A DNA stretch of 64,000 nucleotides from Paragorgia papillata (GCA_035771165.1 JAWNZC010000322.1:8046501-8110500); one strand, 5' to 3'. Shown: positions 24,102 to 35,560, numbered from the stretch's first letter. A program made the numbers and translations. Notes: a model not told the origin generated them from the letters alone.

Positions 24102-25667
24102 ATGGACGAATACAGAAGAGAGCACCCAGAGTCTAATATTTTAAATAAAAATAAGGGGCAAAAGGAAAGGGACTTTCTTAAAAAGATGTACCCTGGCGCT
24201 ATTGACCGGAAAAAAAATCATCTGCTAATGGATTACCCAAACGCCGAGCTGGATAAGTTGGAGTTCACATTGTCTGATGGTGGTGGGGTGAACGTGTGGT
24301 ATAATGGTTACAACATGAAGGCTCCTGGGTTTGATGGTTGGAAGTATCTGAAACCACCCATCAAAACGGTGTCAGACGAGCCAAGATTTCCAAAAATTTG
24401 GTTGGGGGGAGGAGAGATACAGAAGCTGCCAGTGGGTAGAACCAGAACGTGGAAAGGCAACTTTGGCGACATACATAAATCCACTGATGGTTTTCCAGCT
24501 GTTGCTGTGTTAGACTATCAAATTAATAACTTTAGGATTTATGTTGATGGTGAGAACTACTTCGCTTCTAAGCTACCATTATTAAAAGTACCCCACCCTG
24601 GTAAGCCATTTGTATGGGATGATAATAATGGATACTTCCGAACTGTGTTCGCTGTTTACTGTAGCACCTTCTGCTGTGGCGTTTCTATGCAGCATTTGGC
24701 ACAACGAGTTGGTAGCGTTTACCCAGTGATAACCAGCATCATGAGATTCCACCTGTACTTCACAGTAAGAAGGCTTTTGAGGAGAATGGAGGGTGGAGAA
24801 AGCATGTCCGCCATTTCCTCGGAGTTCGCCGCTGGCGACTTTTATAGGAAGATTTACAAGTTGCCATGGGGTTTTTCGTATGAGCCTACCTTAAAGAACG
24901 GAGTCAAAGGGCTAGCCAATATTAATATTGTTGGTCCTCACTACGCGGAGCACTATAAAAGGTACATCCCCAGAAAGAGTAATGGATTCACAAGTATAGG
25001 GATGCAGTATCTTAACCAATCTATTGAGTCGTACATTTACTGTGTTCTCGGCGCCCAGGCTCAAACCGAGCAAAGCATTTATGGGGGGAGAGCGTCAGCA
25101 CTTGAAGGACAGCAGGTGTTCAGAAAACTTGTTCAAGACTCTATAACGGAGTATGACATAGCGACATGGATAAGAAATATGAACAAAGCAGTGACAGATA
25201 CTAATGTCGCTCTTAATCTCGCTATCAGCCCGAGCCTTTGGCTGGTGCCATCCAACCTTATCATTCTGAAAGACCCGATAATAGGATACAATAATTTGTT
25301 GAAAACAGCGACAAAAGAAATGGCCTTTGGTGTTAACAGTGGTATTAACAAGGAGGGTATTGGTTTTACACGTCTGCCAGTCGACAAGAAAGACATCACC
25401 CCCGCCGACACCCCCTCGCTGGTTAGCATGGAAGATATTTACCCCACACATCTAGCAGTCAGCAGGAAAGATATTGGCGCGACAGCGTCGCGCGCGACAG
25501 CGTCGCGCCCGGCACATACAACACTGAAAAAAGTCCGAGGACGAAGTGAAACACGTGGAACACGTGAAACACGTGGAACACCGACTCCCAAACCAAACGC
25601 GGATATGATGGTTTTGTTCTTCATAGCTGGAATAAGTTCTTTCTTAGTATCAAAATATATGTTATAA
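24102..25667 (+). CDS. Conserved Polinton virion-associated protein (521 aa)
   Basis: This is the homologue of the 522-aa protein at 11-1579 of layer A. Shared blocks are WLGGG near residue 110, CCGVSMQHL near 190, YCVLGAQ near 315 and IIGYNN near 390. A Ser/Thr/Arg-rich segment follows and one C-terminal transmembrane helix (last 20 residues). The start at 24,102 follows TATATAGGA; the frame is open nine codons further upstream. The tail before the membrane helix contains a doubled GC-rich palindrome (25,477-25,509) read as ATASRATASR and a short tandem repeat giving RETRGTRETRGT. Placement next to the capsid and ATPase genes suggests a virion role. The fold is not recognised. Confidence 0.7.
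   Translation: MDEYRREHPESNILNKNKGQKERDFLKKMYPGAIDRKKNHLLMDYPNAELDKLEFTLSDGGGVNVWYNGYNMKAPGFDGWKYLKPPIKTVSDEPRFPKIWLGGGEIQKLPVGRTRTWKGNFGDIHKSTDGFPAVAVLDYQINNFRIYVDGENYFASKLPLLKVPHPGKPFVWDDNNGYFRTVFAVYCSTFCCGVSMQHLAQRVGSVYPVITSIMRFHLYFTVRRLLRRMEGGESMSAISSEFAAGDFYRKIYKLPWGFSYEPTLKNGVKGLANINIVGPHYAEHYKRYIPRKSNGFTSIGMQYLNQSIESYIYCVLGAQAQTEQSIYGGRASALEGQQVFRKLVQDSITEYDIATWIRNMNKAVTDTNVALNLAISPSLWLVPSNLIILKDPIIGYNNLLKTATKEMAFGVNSGINKEGIGFTRLPVDKKDITPADTPSLVSMEDIYPTHLAVSRKDIGATASRATASRPAHTTLKKVRGRSETRGTRETRGTPTPKPNADMMVLFFIAGISSFLVSKYML
25477..25509. repeat. Doubled GTGTCGCGC-type palindrome in a coding region
   Basis: Two overlapping GACAGCGTCGCGC units lie inside the 3' part of the virion-associated gene. 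They encode a repeated Ala-Thr-Ala-Ser-Arg peptide, as in the polB N-terminus. Confidence 0.75.
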
Positions 25668-25673
25668 ACTACG

Positions 25674-26091
25674 ACACTCAATCATTAACAGGATGTATTG
25701 GGAAATCTCTAGGGCGTATGTAGTGTAGGACTTGGGGCTACGGGCGCCACCGCCAAAATTCCAAAAATTTATTTCTTAACAAAACAGCCACCGAATGGAC
25801 ACATTAGTCAGGAAGCCGCGCTCCATGGCCATCTTAGGGGGGTAAATTATTTTTCAATTCCCCTAGTGATTGATCGCCCCGGTGTGTTTCAAAAAAATAA
25901 TAAAAATAGGAGAAAATATTAAATGGGGGAAAATGCCTAGTTTTCCCAAAACGCTCCCTTTTTCCAATTGATTAAAAGAGGCAGTATTCCACGGCTTCCT
26001 GACTAATGTGTCCATTTGGTGGATGTTTTGTTAATAAATAAATTTTTGGGATTTTGGCGGTGGCGCCCGTAGCCCCAAGTCCTACACTACT
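25674..26091. repeat. Right terminal inverted repeat (418 bp) with internal palindrome
   Basis: This is the inverted copy of 8633-9050. The outer arm is 25,993-26,090 and the inner arm 25,720-25,817. Unlike the left end, the inner arm has about four substitutions relative to the outer arm, so the two ends have diverged or been corrected differently. Confidence 0.9.
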
Positions 26092-26097
26092 CGATTC
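26092..26097. repeat. Target-site duplication CGATTC, right copy
   Basis: This is an exact copy of 8627-8632, directly after the terminal CT of the Polinton. Polymerase reading resumes in phase immediately after it. Confidence 0.9.
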
Positions 26098-27936
26098 TTG
26101 GATTCATTGAAATTTATGCCCAGTTCATTAGCAACCCTAACATCAAATTTACCAAATAATGAGTTCCATTACACAGAGATTGGTTTTAAAGATTATCCAA
26201 AGGAACATGTGGATTTGTTAAAAAGGAAGGGGGTATTCCCATACGAATTTTTGACCAGTCTGAAAAAGTTGAACATAACCGAATTTCCACCACATGAAAA
26301 ATTCTATTCTAGGTTGACAAGAAAAAATGTTGACATTGAGGATTACAATCATGGCAAGAATGTTTGGAACAAGTTTGGTTGTAAAAATTTAAAGGATTAC
26401 ATGGAACTTTACCAAAAAACGGATGTGTTGGGTCTCGTAGATGTCCTCCAAAATTTCAGGATGATGTGTAAAAAAACATATGGATTGGACCCAATGTGGT
26501 ATTACACAGCCCCTGGTTTGGCTTGGGATGCTCTGCTAAAAATGACGGGTCAAAAGTTGGAACTGCTAACAGATCCAGATCAATATTTAATGATTGAAAA
26601 AGGAATTCGAGGTGGGATTTCAACCATAACCCACAGATATTCAGAAGCCAACAATAAGTATATGGAGGACTTTAATCCTGAAAAAGAAAGCATTTACATT
26701 CCTTATTTGGACAAAAACAACTTGTATGGCAACTCAATGATACAACCCTTGCCAATTGGTGGTTTTGGATGGATTCCAGAAAAGGAGTTGCAGGACTGGC
26801 AGAAATATTTAGAGACAGAGGGTAAGGGTTGTTTTTTAGAAGTGGATCTTGAGTATCCAGAAGAACTTCATGACTTGCATAATGAAATGCCATTCGCAGC
26901 TGAAAAGTTGGTTGTTAACAAGGTTGAAAAATTAATCCCCAATTTGAACAACAAGGAAAAATTTGTGGTTCATTACGAAGCCTTGGATCAAATGTTGGAG
27001 CATGGTTTGAAACTTATAAAAATTCATCGTGGGGTTTCATTCATTGAAAAAGCTTGGATGAGGCCATATATTATGTTGAACACAGAGTTAAGGACTGCTG
27101 CCAAGAACGACTTTGAAAAAGATTTCTACAAATTAATGAATAATTCTGTGTTTGGTAAGACCATGGAGAATGTCAGGAATAGGGTGGATGTAAGATTGGT
27201 TTCAGATGATGACCAACTTGAAAAACTGGCAAGAAAACCAACATTTAAAGGCGATACAATATTTGCTGATTACTTGGCAGCTGTTCATATGAAAAAGACC
27301 CGCGTCAAGTTAAACAAACCAATATTTTGTGGTGCTGCTATATTGGACAAGAGTAAAATAATTATGTATGACTTTCATTACAAATATATTAAACCCAAAT
27401 ATGGAAATAATGCAAAGTTGTTGTTTACTGACACAGATTCATTGTGTTACGAAATTAAAACCAATGACTTCTTTGTTGACATTAAACCAGATGTTACACA
27501 AATGTTTGACACCTCTAACTTTCCAGAGGATCATCCAAGTGGAATCAAAAAAGAAAACAAGAAAGTCCTTGGCATGATGAAATCCGAAACAGGTGCTGAC
27601 CAAATTTCAAAATTTGTTGGATTACGTTCAAAATCCTATGCGATCAAAATGGCGAAAAAAAAGAATTTGGAAACTGGATTATGGGATGAAAAGGAAGAAA
27701 AGAAATGCAAAGGAATTGCAAAGGCTACCATAAATGATATCAAATTCGATGATTATTACAACTGTTTGATGACAGGTAAAAATGAACTTAGGGGAATGAA
27801 TACATTTAGAAGTACCAAACACACCATCCACACCATCCATGTTAATAAGATAGCCTTGAATTCTGAGGATGACAAAAGAATTATACTGGATGACAAAATA
27901 TCAACTTTGGCCATTGGTCATTATAAAACTAAGTAA
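26098..27936 (+). pseudogene. polB: Polinton DNA polymerase B, right fragment (layer B)
   Basis: This is the polymerase half of the gene interrupted at 8632. Visible motifs are Exo III YQKTD, YLDKNNLYG, KNDFEKDFYKLMNNSVFG, TDTDS and the family's C-terminal TLAIGHYK. The frame is open for all 613 codons and in phase with the left fragment across one copy of the duplication. The gene was therefore still readable here when the Polinton arrived, apart from its missing 5' end. Its AT-rich, differently worded sequence shows that it belongs to another Polinton lineage than the inserted element. The first in-frame ATG (26,098 region) has no meaning as a start. A GTATTC/GAATAC hairpin follows the stop. 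Confidence 0.88.
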
Positions 27937-30062
27937 GTTAAGTTTAAAGATTTGTATTCAAAAAAGAATACAGATTTTAAAGATCAAACCCAAAAAAACC
28001 TTGGCAACCCCAAACCCAAAAATTCCCAAAAACCTTCCCAAAAAAATTCCAAAAACCTTACCAAAAAAATTCCAGAACCATTCCCCAAACCAGAAGTTAA
28101 ACCATGTCCCAGAATCGGCAGCCAAAATCCAGGAGGGGGACATGTCTCAAAAAAATTTCAAAATTTTAGTAAACAAATGGCGGCCATTAAGGTATGTCCC
28201 AGAATCGGCCTTTATACACTACTTACGTCGACCTGTGGCATCCCGCACAGAGACAGGGAAAATCTTCAACAAAATTTCACAGATTTGTGTCTATTTTACC
28301 TCCTTCCCGGCTGTTTTGAAACGAAATTTGTTTGTGACAAGATAGCAAAATTATCCAGGTTTAATGTATCGTTAGTTTTTTGTCAGTTTTCATCACGGTG
28401 TACCAAATATTTTCCCATTTGTTCAAGTAGTTTGTTCGTAAACCATGAATTACTTGCCAACCTTTATATGTATTTCTATATAATATGATGTAATCATTGC
28501 AAGGGGCCTTGCGCGCGACAGCTAGTAGGGGAATGGGGCGAGTTTTGGTGTGACTCGCGTTCGGCGGCTTCTCTACGCGGATTTTTGGGCTACCTATGAG
28601 TGAACTCTATATAACTCTTCTTCCGCTGATGAATCCTGTGATGGCGTGAACGGATTATCTCAGAGTCTCTCGTTTCCTGGGTGGGGAACGTGGGCTCTGG
28701 GAACGAGATTTAGGTTGCCGAAAATTGACGAAAATCGACGCAGGGGTGCTGAGAAAGCGAAAAAAAATAGAGCTCAAATGAAGCAGCAACAGAAATGAGC
28801 CACTGTTTAAGTTAATTTACATTTGATGTTAAAATGCGTTTAATTATACATTTGTTTGATGTTAAAACTCATGTGTTTTGTATTAGTTTTTCAGCCTTGC
28901 CCCAGGGTGGGAAATCGGTCAAATTTCAAAGTCCCGGGGGTGGGGAATTTGCCATGAGCTTCATAAAAAATTACAAATCCCCGGGGTATTGCCCGGGGGG
29001 GGGGGGGGGGGGTGATGGTAAACAAGTCGTCGGATGAAAGGAATAAATACATAATTTACCCACGTTTTCCAATTTTCCCATTACGAAATACGTCTCAGAT
29101 ATCAAAAGCAGTAATGAAATAAAATGATACCAGCATTTAAATTTTGGACAAGAAGGCAAATTTTGAGTTATATTTTGGCAAATATTGACTCCAATGCGGC
29201 TTCTTTGTACCATCACTTCATCTTCGATATTTATACACCTTCCTGGCTAAAATGTCTTATAACATAGCTTTGATATAGCAACGTTTTTGATTGGCTGTCG
29301 TTCGTGCTCCATTTAACAAATAGATTCCATTTTGCCGTTGTCTGTTCAGTTATAGATGCACAGATGACGTCACAACGTGGTAAGAACAAAAAAGTGGCCC
29401 ACGAGACGCAGTCGAGTGGGTCACTGATGTTCTTACCACGTTGTGACGTCCTCTGTGCATCTATAACTGAACAGACAACGGGAAAATGGAATCTATTTGT
29501 TTTATACAATAAAAACATAAGAAAAAACGTTTGATAAGGTTCATTGAATTTTCCCGCCGAATTTTCGGGGCATTGGAAAAGGTGAAACACGCCATCTGAC
29601 GTGGATCCATGATCTATACAAAACGAAGGAATAACATTGGTTCGTGACATTGTAGTGACGATTTTCATTGGTTCACAGGAATAGGAACAAGTGTGATGAA
29701 ACCCATGCATTTGTCCTGTAATAGATCATGGCTCTCGACCAATGAAAACGTGCAAAACATTTTGGTTATTGTATAAAACTCGATGGAGCACGGGGAAAAA
29801 GCACGGGAAAAATTTCAAAACAAAACTGAGTTTTAATGGTCTTTTTATGGCCTTTTATATTATCAAAATACCGAGTCATTTAATTTTATTGAGTAATAAA
29901 GAACAACGACCCAGAAGACATAAACTGGGTCCAGGTAACCGAGTTTAAACTGTCCTTTTGGTTGGATTTTAGTGAACAAAAAAGACTTGGCTACGAAAGT
30001 AGAAAAACACAACAACCAAAACGATTCGCCGGCTTGTGAAAGGATTTAATGCTATGTTATAA
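27937..30062. other. Junction of layer B with host DNA; no gene recognised
   Basis: After the polymerase stop comes a low-complexity AAAACCCC/CCAAAAA stretch (27,980-28,090) and a direct repeat of ATGTCCCAGAATCGGC (about 28,106 and 28,194). No right terminal repeat of layer B could be identified. From about 28,500 the sequence looks like host repeats, including a G-run near 29,000 and the 185-bp palindrome at 29,316-29,500. Open frames here lack any protein pattern I recognise. Confidence 0.5.
29316..29500. repeat. 185-bp palindromic MITE-like unit, copy 1
   Basis: The two halves (starting ACAAATAGATTCC and ending GGAATCTATTTGT) are near-perfect reverse complements. A second 185-bp copy lies at 32,036-32,220. 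Homology in the flanks (for example TTTTATACAATAAA) shows both are parts of a larger repeat family. Confidence 0.8.
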
Positions 30063-30252
30063 AAGAAATGGCTCATGGTTTAGTGTGCTCCATCGAGTTA
30101 TGGATGCACTTGGGAAATTGGGAGAGCACTCAAAAATCTAGAGTTGGTCTTGGCTACGCCTCGACCAACTCTTACGATTTTTTCGTGCTCTCGCAATTTC
30201 CCGCGTGCATCCATAACTCGATGGAGCACGCTAAACCATGAGCCATTTCTTA
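30063..30252. repeat. Fold-back repeat, about 190 bp
   Basis: The ends AAGAAATGGCTCATGG and CCATGAGCCATTTCTT are inverted. Most of the unit folds on itself, including GTGCTCCATCGAGTTATGG arms. It contains no coding sequence. The next 430 bases up to the F-box gene hold no recognised feature. Confidence 0.75.
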
Positions 30253-30686
30253 ATTCTTTCACCTATCAGAAGAACGGCAGTGTCTCCACTAATTGGACAA
30301 CATAGCGTAAAACTGGTTATAAATCCATTCCATGTCCTATCTTCACGAATTTATTGGTTAGGATTAGGGTGTGTGTTGGGGTGAGGCTTTCATGAAGTAC
30401 CTGGGTTATTTAGGACATGGAATTATTCACTGATCTCAAATAATATACTCATTATTAGTGGGAATTATTACCGTAAAACTCTTGTTGAGCCTTCACCACA
30501 TTTTCAAAATTTACGATGAGCCCGCGATATCTTTTAACAGCGCAGATAAAATTAGTAGTACTTCGTGTTATATATCTTTTAAAATATTCGGTAATCGGTA
30601 TTAAAGTGCATGAAGTTGTTGCTGTTTCAGTCTCGGTTTCAGTAAAAGAAAATTATTAGGTCCAACAAATAATCTGATTTTGAAAT

Positions 30687-31408
30687 ATGGCAATTTGTGG
30701 AGATGATGAAGACCAAGACAGTCTTCTCAATAATTGTTTACCTAACGAAATTTTGACGAAGATATTTTCTTATCTCAGTCTTAAAGAGTTGCGCTGCTCT
30801 GTGCGTGTCGTCTGTCAAAGATGGTTTGAAATTTCCTATTCGGATATTTTATGGAGTAAGTTCACAGCTGAAGATGTTAAGGAATATTTGACAGAATTAT
30901 CACCGACTGCAGTTGTTAAGTTAATTCGTCGACATTCTTCATCTTTAAGATATCTTCTACTTGACTATTGTGATGACATATCACGAACATTGCTTCATAC
31001 CATAGCTGATTTGGTCCCTAAGTTATGCGAACTATCACTGGCTTTTTGTGTTCAAGTGGATAAACCAATTCTTAAAACATTTTCTGATAATTGTCGACAA
31101 ATAAGAGTTTTGAATGTGGAAGGTTGTGAGGAGATTACTGATGATTGTTTGACATTGTTTCGAGGTCATGCTATCACTAGACTTAACCTCTCTCACTGCA
31201 ATCATTTGACAGATGACAGCTTGGTATTTGTCAGTAATACTTTTAGGAACATCAAGGATCTGAATCTTGATGGTGTTCAATGGATTGGTGATGAGGCAGT
31301 GAATTATCTATTGCAAAACTGTAAAAATACTCTACAACATCTGTGGTTGGATGGAGAAAATCTCACTGACTTTGCCTTAGTAATGCTTGGCAGTTGCCAT
31401 TATTTAAG
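30687..31408 (+). CDS. F-box/leucine-rich-repeat protein, coding exon 1
   Basis: This is the first coding exon of a host FBXL-type gene (407 aa in total with the exons at 35,561 and 37,616). Residues 17-55 form the F-box (LPNEILTKIFSYLSLKELR ... VCQRW), which binds Skp1 of an SCF ubiquitin ligase. Leucine-rich repeats of the Cys-containing type follow from about residue 90 (RYLLLDYCDDIS, ELSLAFCVQV, RVLNVEGCEEIT, RLNLSHCNHLT, DLNLDGVQWIG). The exon ends in phase 2 at AG|GTATAA. The frame continues exactly into the next exon. Which FBXL orthologue it is cannot be settled here. No frame damage is visible. Confidence 0.88.
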
Positions 31409-32035
31409 GTATAATCACAACGTTTTTGTATATATATATGTATAATATATCAACAACGAGTTTGAGTGTTTCATCAGGGGATCCAAACACAAGAAAACAT
31501 GATGAAAGCACAAGGCTGAAGGCTGAGTGGTTTTATTGTTTTCAAGTGTTTGGATTCCCCTGATCACTGATGATCGAAACTCGATAAATGAGTTGTTGAT
31601 ATGGCATGCATCTCAATCGGGCGATTTCAACTGAAAAATGCGATTAAAATAAACCCTCATGAGATTTTATTCATGATGTGTGTAAAATGTATTCATACAG
31701 CAACTTGCTTATTTTGCATACACTTAGATAATTGAGTTCTTAAGAATTAGATGAACACCAGTTTTCATCTAATATCTTGGGTTTTACTGCAGTATCCAAC
31801 TTCACTCAGGTGATTGAATGAACTATTGTTATAGGCTGAGTATCTCATGAATTATATATATTTATACAATACCCTGGTTGCTATGCGTGTTTTCATTGGT
31901 TGTTGCCCATGATCTATTAGAGGACAGACGCATGGTCACGTCAGATCACGTCAGCTGACTTGCTTTTTTCCTTTTTCATGCCCCAAAATCCGGCAAGAGT
32001 TTCGACAAAAACCTTTTAAACTTTTATTGTATAAA

Positions 32036-32220
32036 ACAAATAGATTCCATTTTTTTGTTGTCTGTTCAGTTATAGATGCACAGAAGACGTCACAACGTGG
32101 TAAGAACATCAGTGACCCACTCGACTGCGTCTCGTGGGCCACTTTTTTGTTCTTACCACGTTGTGATGTCATCTGTACATCTATAACTGAACAGACAACG
32201 GCAAAATGGAATCTATTTGT
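32036..32220. repeat. 185-bp palindromic MITE-like unit, copy 2
   Basis: This is the second copy of the near-perfect palindrome at 29,316-29,500, with the same ends (ACAAATAG ... CTATTTGT). The surrounding repeat is in the opposite orientation to that of copy 1. Confidence 0.8.
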
Positions 32221-32224
32221 TAAA

Positions 32225-33715
32225 TAGTGAAATAAAAGTAGCATGCTGCGTAGGCAGTGTTGAAACAACAATTGAAATATCGTAAGGTTAGATATACTGC
32301 TGAAACAGAGAACGTAGGAAATGTGAAGAGTGTAAACAAACAATGCTTATATACGAAAGGTAATCATGTGACTAAAAATAAGCCAATCAGATAAAAATAA
32401 CAATGACAAATTGATAATGAGATGCGAAAAATTAGCCAATCAAAGCAAAATAACAATAACAAATCGATGAGATGCGAAAGACATAATTTGCTATTCATAC
32501 CATTGATGAGCAAAAAAGGAGGGGGTGTGAAAAGGATGAGCGAGAGTAAAAATAGATAAATTAATAAGGTGAAAACACTGTTTATGTCCACCCTTGCTAA
32601 ACAGAAACAATGTCTTCAGAGGTGTTAAATAAAAGAAAAACATTTGTTGAGTAGATGCTTTTCCAGTCTTTTGCGGCTGACATTACCACCAGAAATGGGT
32701 GAGATGGCACAAACTTTCATGTCTGAAATACAATGGTTGGCACTATTAAAATGTCGGGCGACAGATGTTCAGCAAACCTGTCAGATAAACGTCTGCCAGT
32801 TTCACCGATGTAAAGCATGCAACATTTATTGCAAGAAATACAGTAAATGATGTTGGAAGAGATCGATGCAAGTAAAATTATGCTGAATAACAAAATTAGA
32901 TTTAGGTCCCAAATAAAATACATGTAGCAGAGTTAAGAAAGGAACATGTGTAACAACGGGTACGGGAGCAAGAAAAGGTACCTGCTGGTGCCAGTATATT
33001 TTTTCTAAGGGCACTACGCACTAAATCATCACAAAAAATTTTATTACGCCAAAATGAGATTAAAGGGTTATCGGTGAAAATAGCTGATGTTTCAGGATCA
33101 TTCTTTAGGATATCAAAATTGCAGCTAATGATATCCTTAACTTTCTAGTTGAAAGGATGAAATGTGAGAACTACGGTAATGGTATTTTATTATCGGAAAC
33201 TCTTTCTAAATGTTGTTTTAAAGTGTCAGGACAAGGAATACTAGATGCTTTGTTAATAGCAGTGAAATTGGTACCATTCATCCTCACGGACTCAACAAAC
33301 ATTTTTCTTTTATTTAACACCTCTGAAGACGTTGTTTCTGTTTAGCAAGGGCGGACATAAACAGTGTTTTCACTTTATTAATTTATCTATTTTTACTCTC
33401 ACTCATCCTTTTTACACCCCCTCCTTTTTTGCTCATCGATGGTATGAATAGCAAATGTCTTTTGCATCTCATCAATTTGTTATTGTTATTTTGCTGTAAT
33501 TGGCTAATTTTTTGCATCTCATTATCAATTTGTTATTGTTATTTTTATCTGGTTGGCTTATTTTTAGTCACATGATTACCTTTCGTATATAAGCTCATTG
33601 TTTGTTTACACTCTTTACATTTAAATCTCTCTGTGGAAGGGCCTTCGCTCAAAACGTTAGACTCCTACATTCTCTGTTTCGGCAGTACAGTGTATATCTA
33701 ACCTTACTATATTTT
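32225..33715 (-). mobile_element. Penelope-like element remnant with inverted flanking arms
   Basis: On the minus strand the core (about 32,640-33,120) encodes a broken GIY-YIG endonuclease of Penelope type. It has CISCNKCCMLYIGETGRRLSDRF, then, in another frame, HFNSANHCISDMKV ... RKRLEKHLL, with remnants of the upstream linker. The core is flanked by arms in inverted orientation (about 32,230-32,640 and 33,295-33,715). The right arm contains a degenerate hammerhead-like motif (33,628-33,663), and the left arm precisely lacks that segment. The element is frameshifted and inactive. Confidence 0.75.
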
Positions 33716-35082
33716 GATATATATTATATATATATATATAGTAGAGTTTTCTCTACTTCTCCAGTATGGTATATACACAGTATTTATTATATGGAGAAGA
33801 GTATTTTACCAGCAACTAAAACACTCGTAGAATCCATATTTCACTACCGTACATCCAGGAACCGAGTGGTGTATGCGTACTATTTCTCATTATTATGTAA
33901 CGCTTGCTAGTGACATATTGATGTGTCAAAATTTACACCTTTTGCCACAAGTTTTGAATCAAGTAACACAATGACACACAATGATAATCTGTAAAGAAAA
34001 AAGTGCCCAAAGATTTAATATTTGGAGTCAATTTACCAACAATATATGATGTCCAGCTTCTGGTTTTGGTTTCTTTGTTTGCACTGTGAGCTTCTCATGA
34101 GCATGGATGTGTGAAATTCAACTGTAGTAATATGTTCACTATAAATAGCATGGTTTAACTCCCATGCAATGTGGAGAAAAAATGCACAAGTACCCAGAGA
34201 TGTTACAGCCGTCACTTGGTGGTTAAAAACACTTTTTTAACCAATTACTTTAAAAGCTTTACTTACTAGACACTGTCAGTAGACAGTGCCATTAAGTATC
34301 CTAACCTTTACTTTTCTAGCTGGATATATTTTACTGGCAATGCATGTTAAATCAAAGTTTGCTTTATACTGTATATTTATCAAAACATTTATCGACACCT
34401 TGGAGTTTTGGCCATGCTATACGAAGGAAAATACTTGTCATTCCTTCAAAATTTGCTTAAACATGATTGGCTCTTTACTGCTTTTATTTTGTTTCCACCA
34501 GTCACTATCAGAAATTAAGTAATATTTAAAACATGAGCAGGAGTGTTTTAGATCTGATAAAACACGTTCTGCGAGTGTTTTGAATGGCCTTAAAAACGAT
34601 CACCTTTTGGTAAGTTCGTTGGCGTAGTAATTTTGAAAAATAACGTTGCTAAAGTTTATGTAAATCAGAAGAATGTTTCAATTATCACATATAAAGCCAC
34701 GATACGGTTATGATTTTTCTTTGTGTTTTGTTCATGAATTATTAATGAGTTTTTTAAGTAATAGATAAAGCATGAGCGGCTGATCTGTATGGGGATTTAC
34801 AAGGCGAGCCGAACTAAATCCCCATACAGATCGGACGCGAATCGTACTTGTGAAATGAAATGAAATGAAACAATAATAGTACTATCGTACTTGTGAAATG
34901 AAACAATAGAATGCAGCTAATTAGTATTCTTAACTTTTGATACAGATTACTTTGTCCAAAAGATGATCTTTATTGGGATTTACAGACGTATACATGTGAC
35001 TTGAATGCTACGTTTTGATTGCTTCTTAACCTCATTAATTATTCATGGCTTTCACAACTCGCGATCAAGCTCTCGAAAACGC

Positions 35083-35260
35083 CCTCCGTGGCTCAGTGGT
35101 CAGAGCATTGCACTAGAATCGCAAGGTCGTGGGTTCAATTCCTGCCGGAAGGCCTGTGTAGTTGCATTTTTCGCAACTGGTCCTGGTTTGGTCTTAAAAT
35201 GTATATATTCTACACTCGAATTTTCCTTCACCAAAAATCCCTAGAACATGCTATGTAATC
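35083..35260 (+). mobile_element. tRNA-derived SINE
   Basis: It has a tRNA-like head with A box (TGGCTCAGTGGTCAGAGC) and B box (GGTCGTGGGTTCAATTCC) at about 35,090-35,145. An unrelated body follows (GGTTTGGTCTTAAAATG) that recurs in the copy at 52,320-52,505. It is not a functional tRNA, because acceptor and anticodon arms do not close properly. Confidence 0.75.
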
Positions 35261-35560
35261 GAGTGAAATGCGCAATATTACTTATGTAACAAACAGCTGG
35301 CCAAAACAAACTAGACTTACAAGGGTCATTTTAAACCAGTTATTCCTGGATTTTTTTTCTGGCTCTGAAAATTTTGTACTTGAGAGCCAATCAATGAACA
35401 GAAAAATTAGATCATAATTAAAGCATGGGAACAGATGAAGCATGGCTGAGCATTGCCATAGCAGGGTGTCACATGGTACAAATTACCCAATCAGAACTCA
35501 TGAAATACGTTGGTGTACGAAATTTAATATTAATAATTAATAAAATTGTATATTTTTTAG

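Larger units (their letters stand above)
8633..26091. mobile_element. Complete Polinton/Maverick element (17,459 bp), layer C
   Basis: The element begins AGTAGTGTAGGAC and ends with the inverse, has 418-bp terminal inverted repeats and is flanked by CGATTC duplications. It encodes protein-primed DNA polymerase B, a chromodomain integrase, a packaging ATPase, double-jelly-roll major and candidate minor capsid proteins and about ten accessory or structural proteins. Extra genes include a deoxynucleoside kinase and a zinc-finger nuclease. I find no adenain-type protease. The major capsid gene has a frameshift, while the other large frames are open. GC content is clearly higher than in layers A and B. 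It lies inside the polymerase gene of another Polinton. Confidence 0.95.
31409..35560. other. Intron 1 of the F-box gene, filled with repeats
   Basis: This intron holds the second 185-bp palindrome (32,036-32,220), a Penelope-like element remnant with inverted arms (about 32,225-33,715) and a tRNA-like SINE (35,083-35,260). The remainder (33,716-35,080) is AT-rich and shows no feature beyond an AT dinucleotide run at about 33,718-33,740. Confidence 0.7.

Noticed and set aside
27952..28488. 178- and 158-codon frames after the outer polymerase
   Set aside because: They are Lys/Pro-rich translations of a low-complexity AAAAACC repeat, without homology or clear starts.
28834..29037. Open frame through the G-run near 29,000
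   Set aside because: It is low-complexity and palindromic host repeat sequence with no protein pattern.
35083..35155. Functional tRNA gene
   Set aside because: A and B boxes are present, but the acceptor and anticodon arms do not close, and the body recurs at 52,320 as a SINE.
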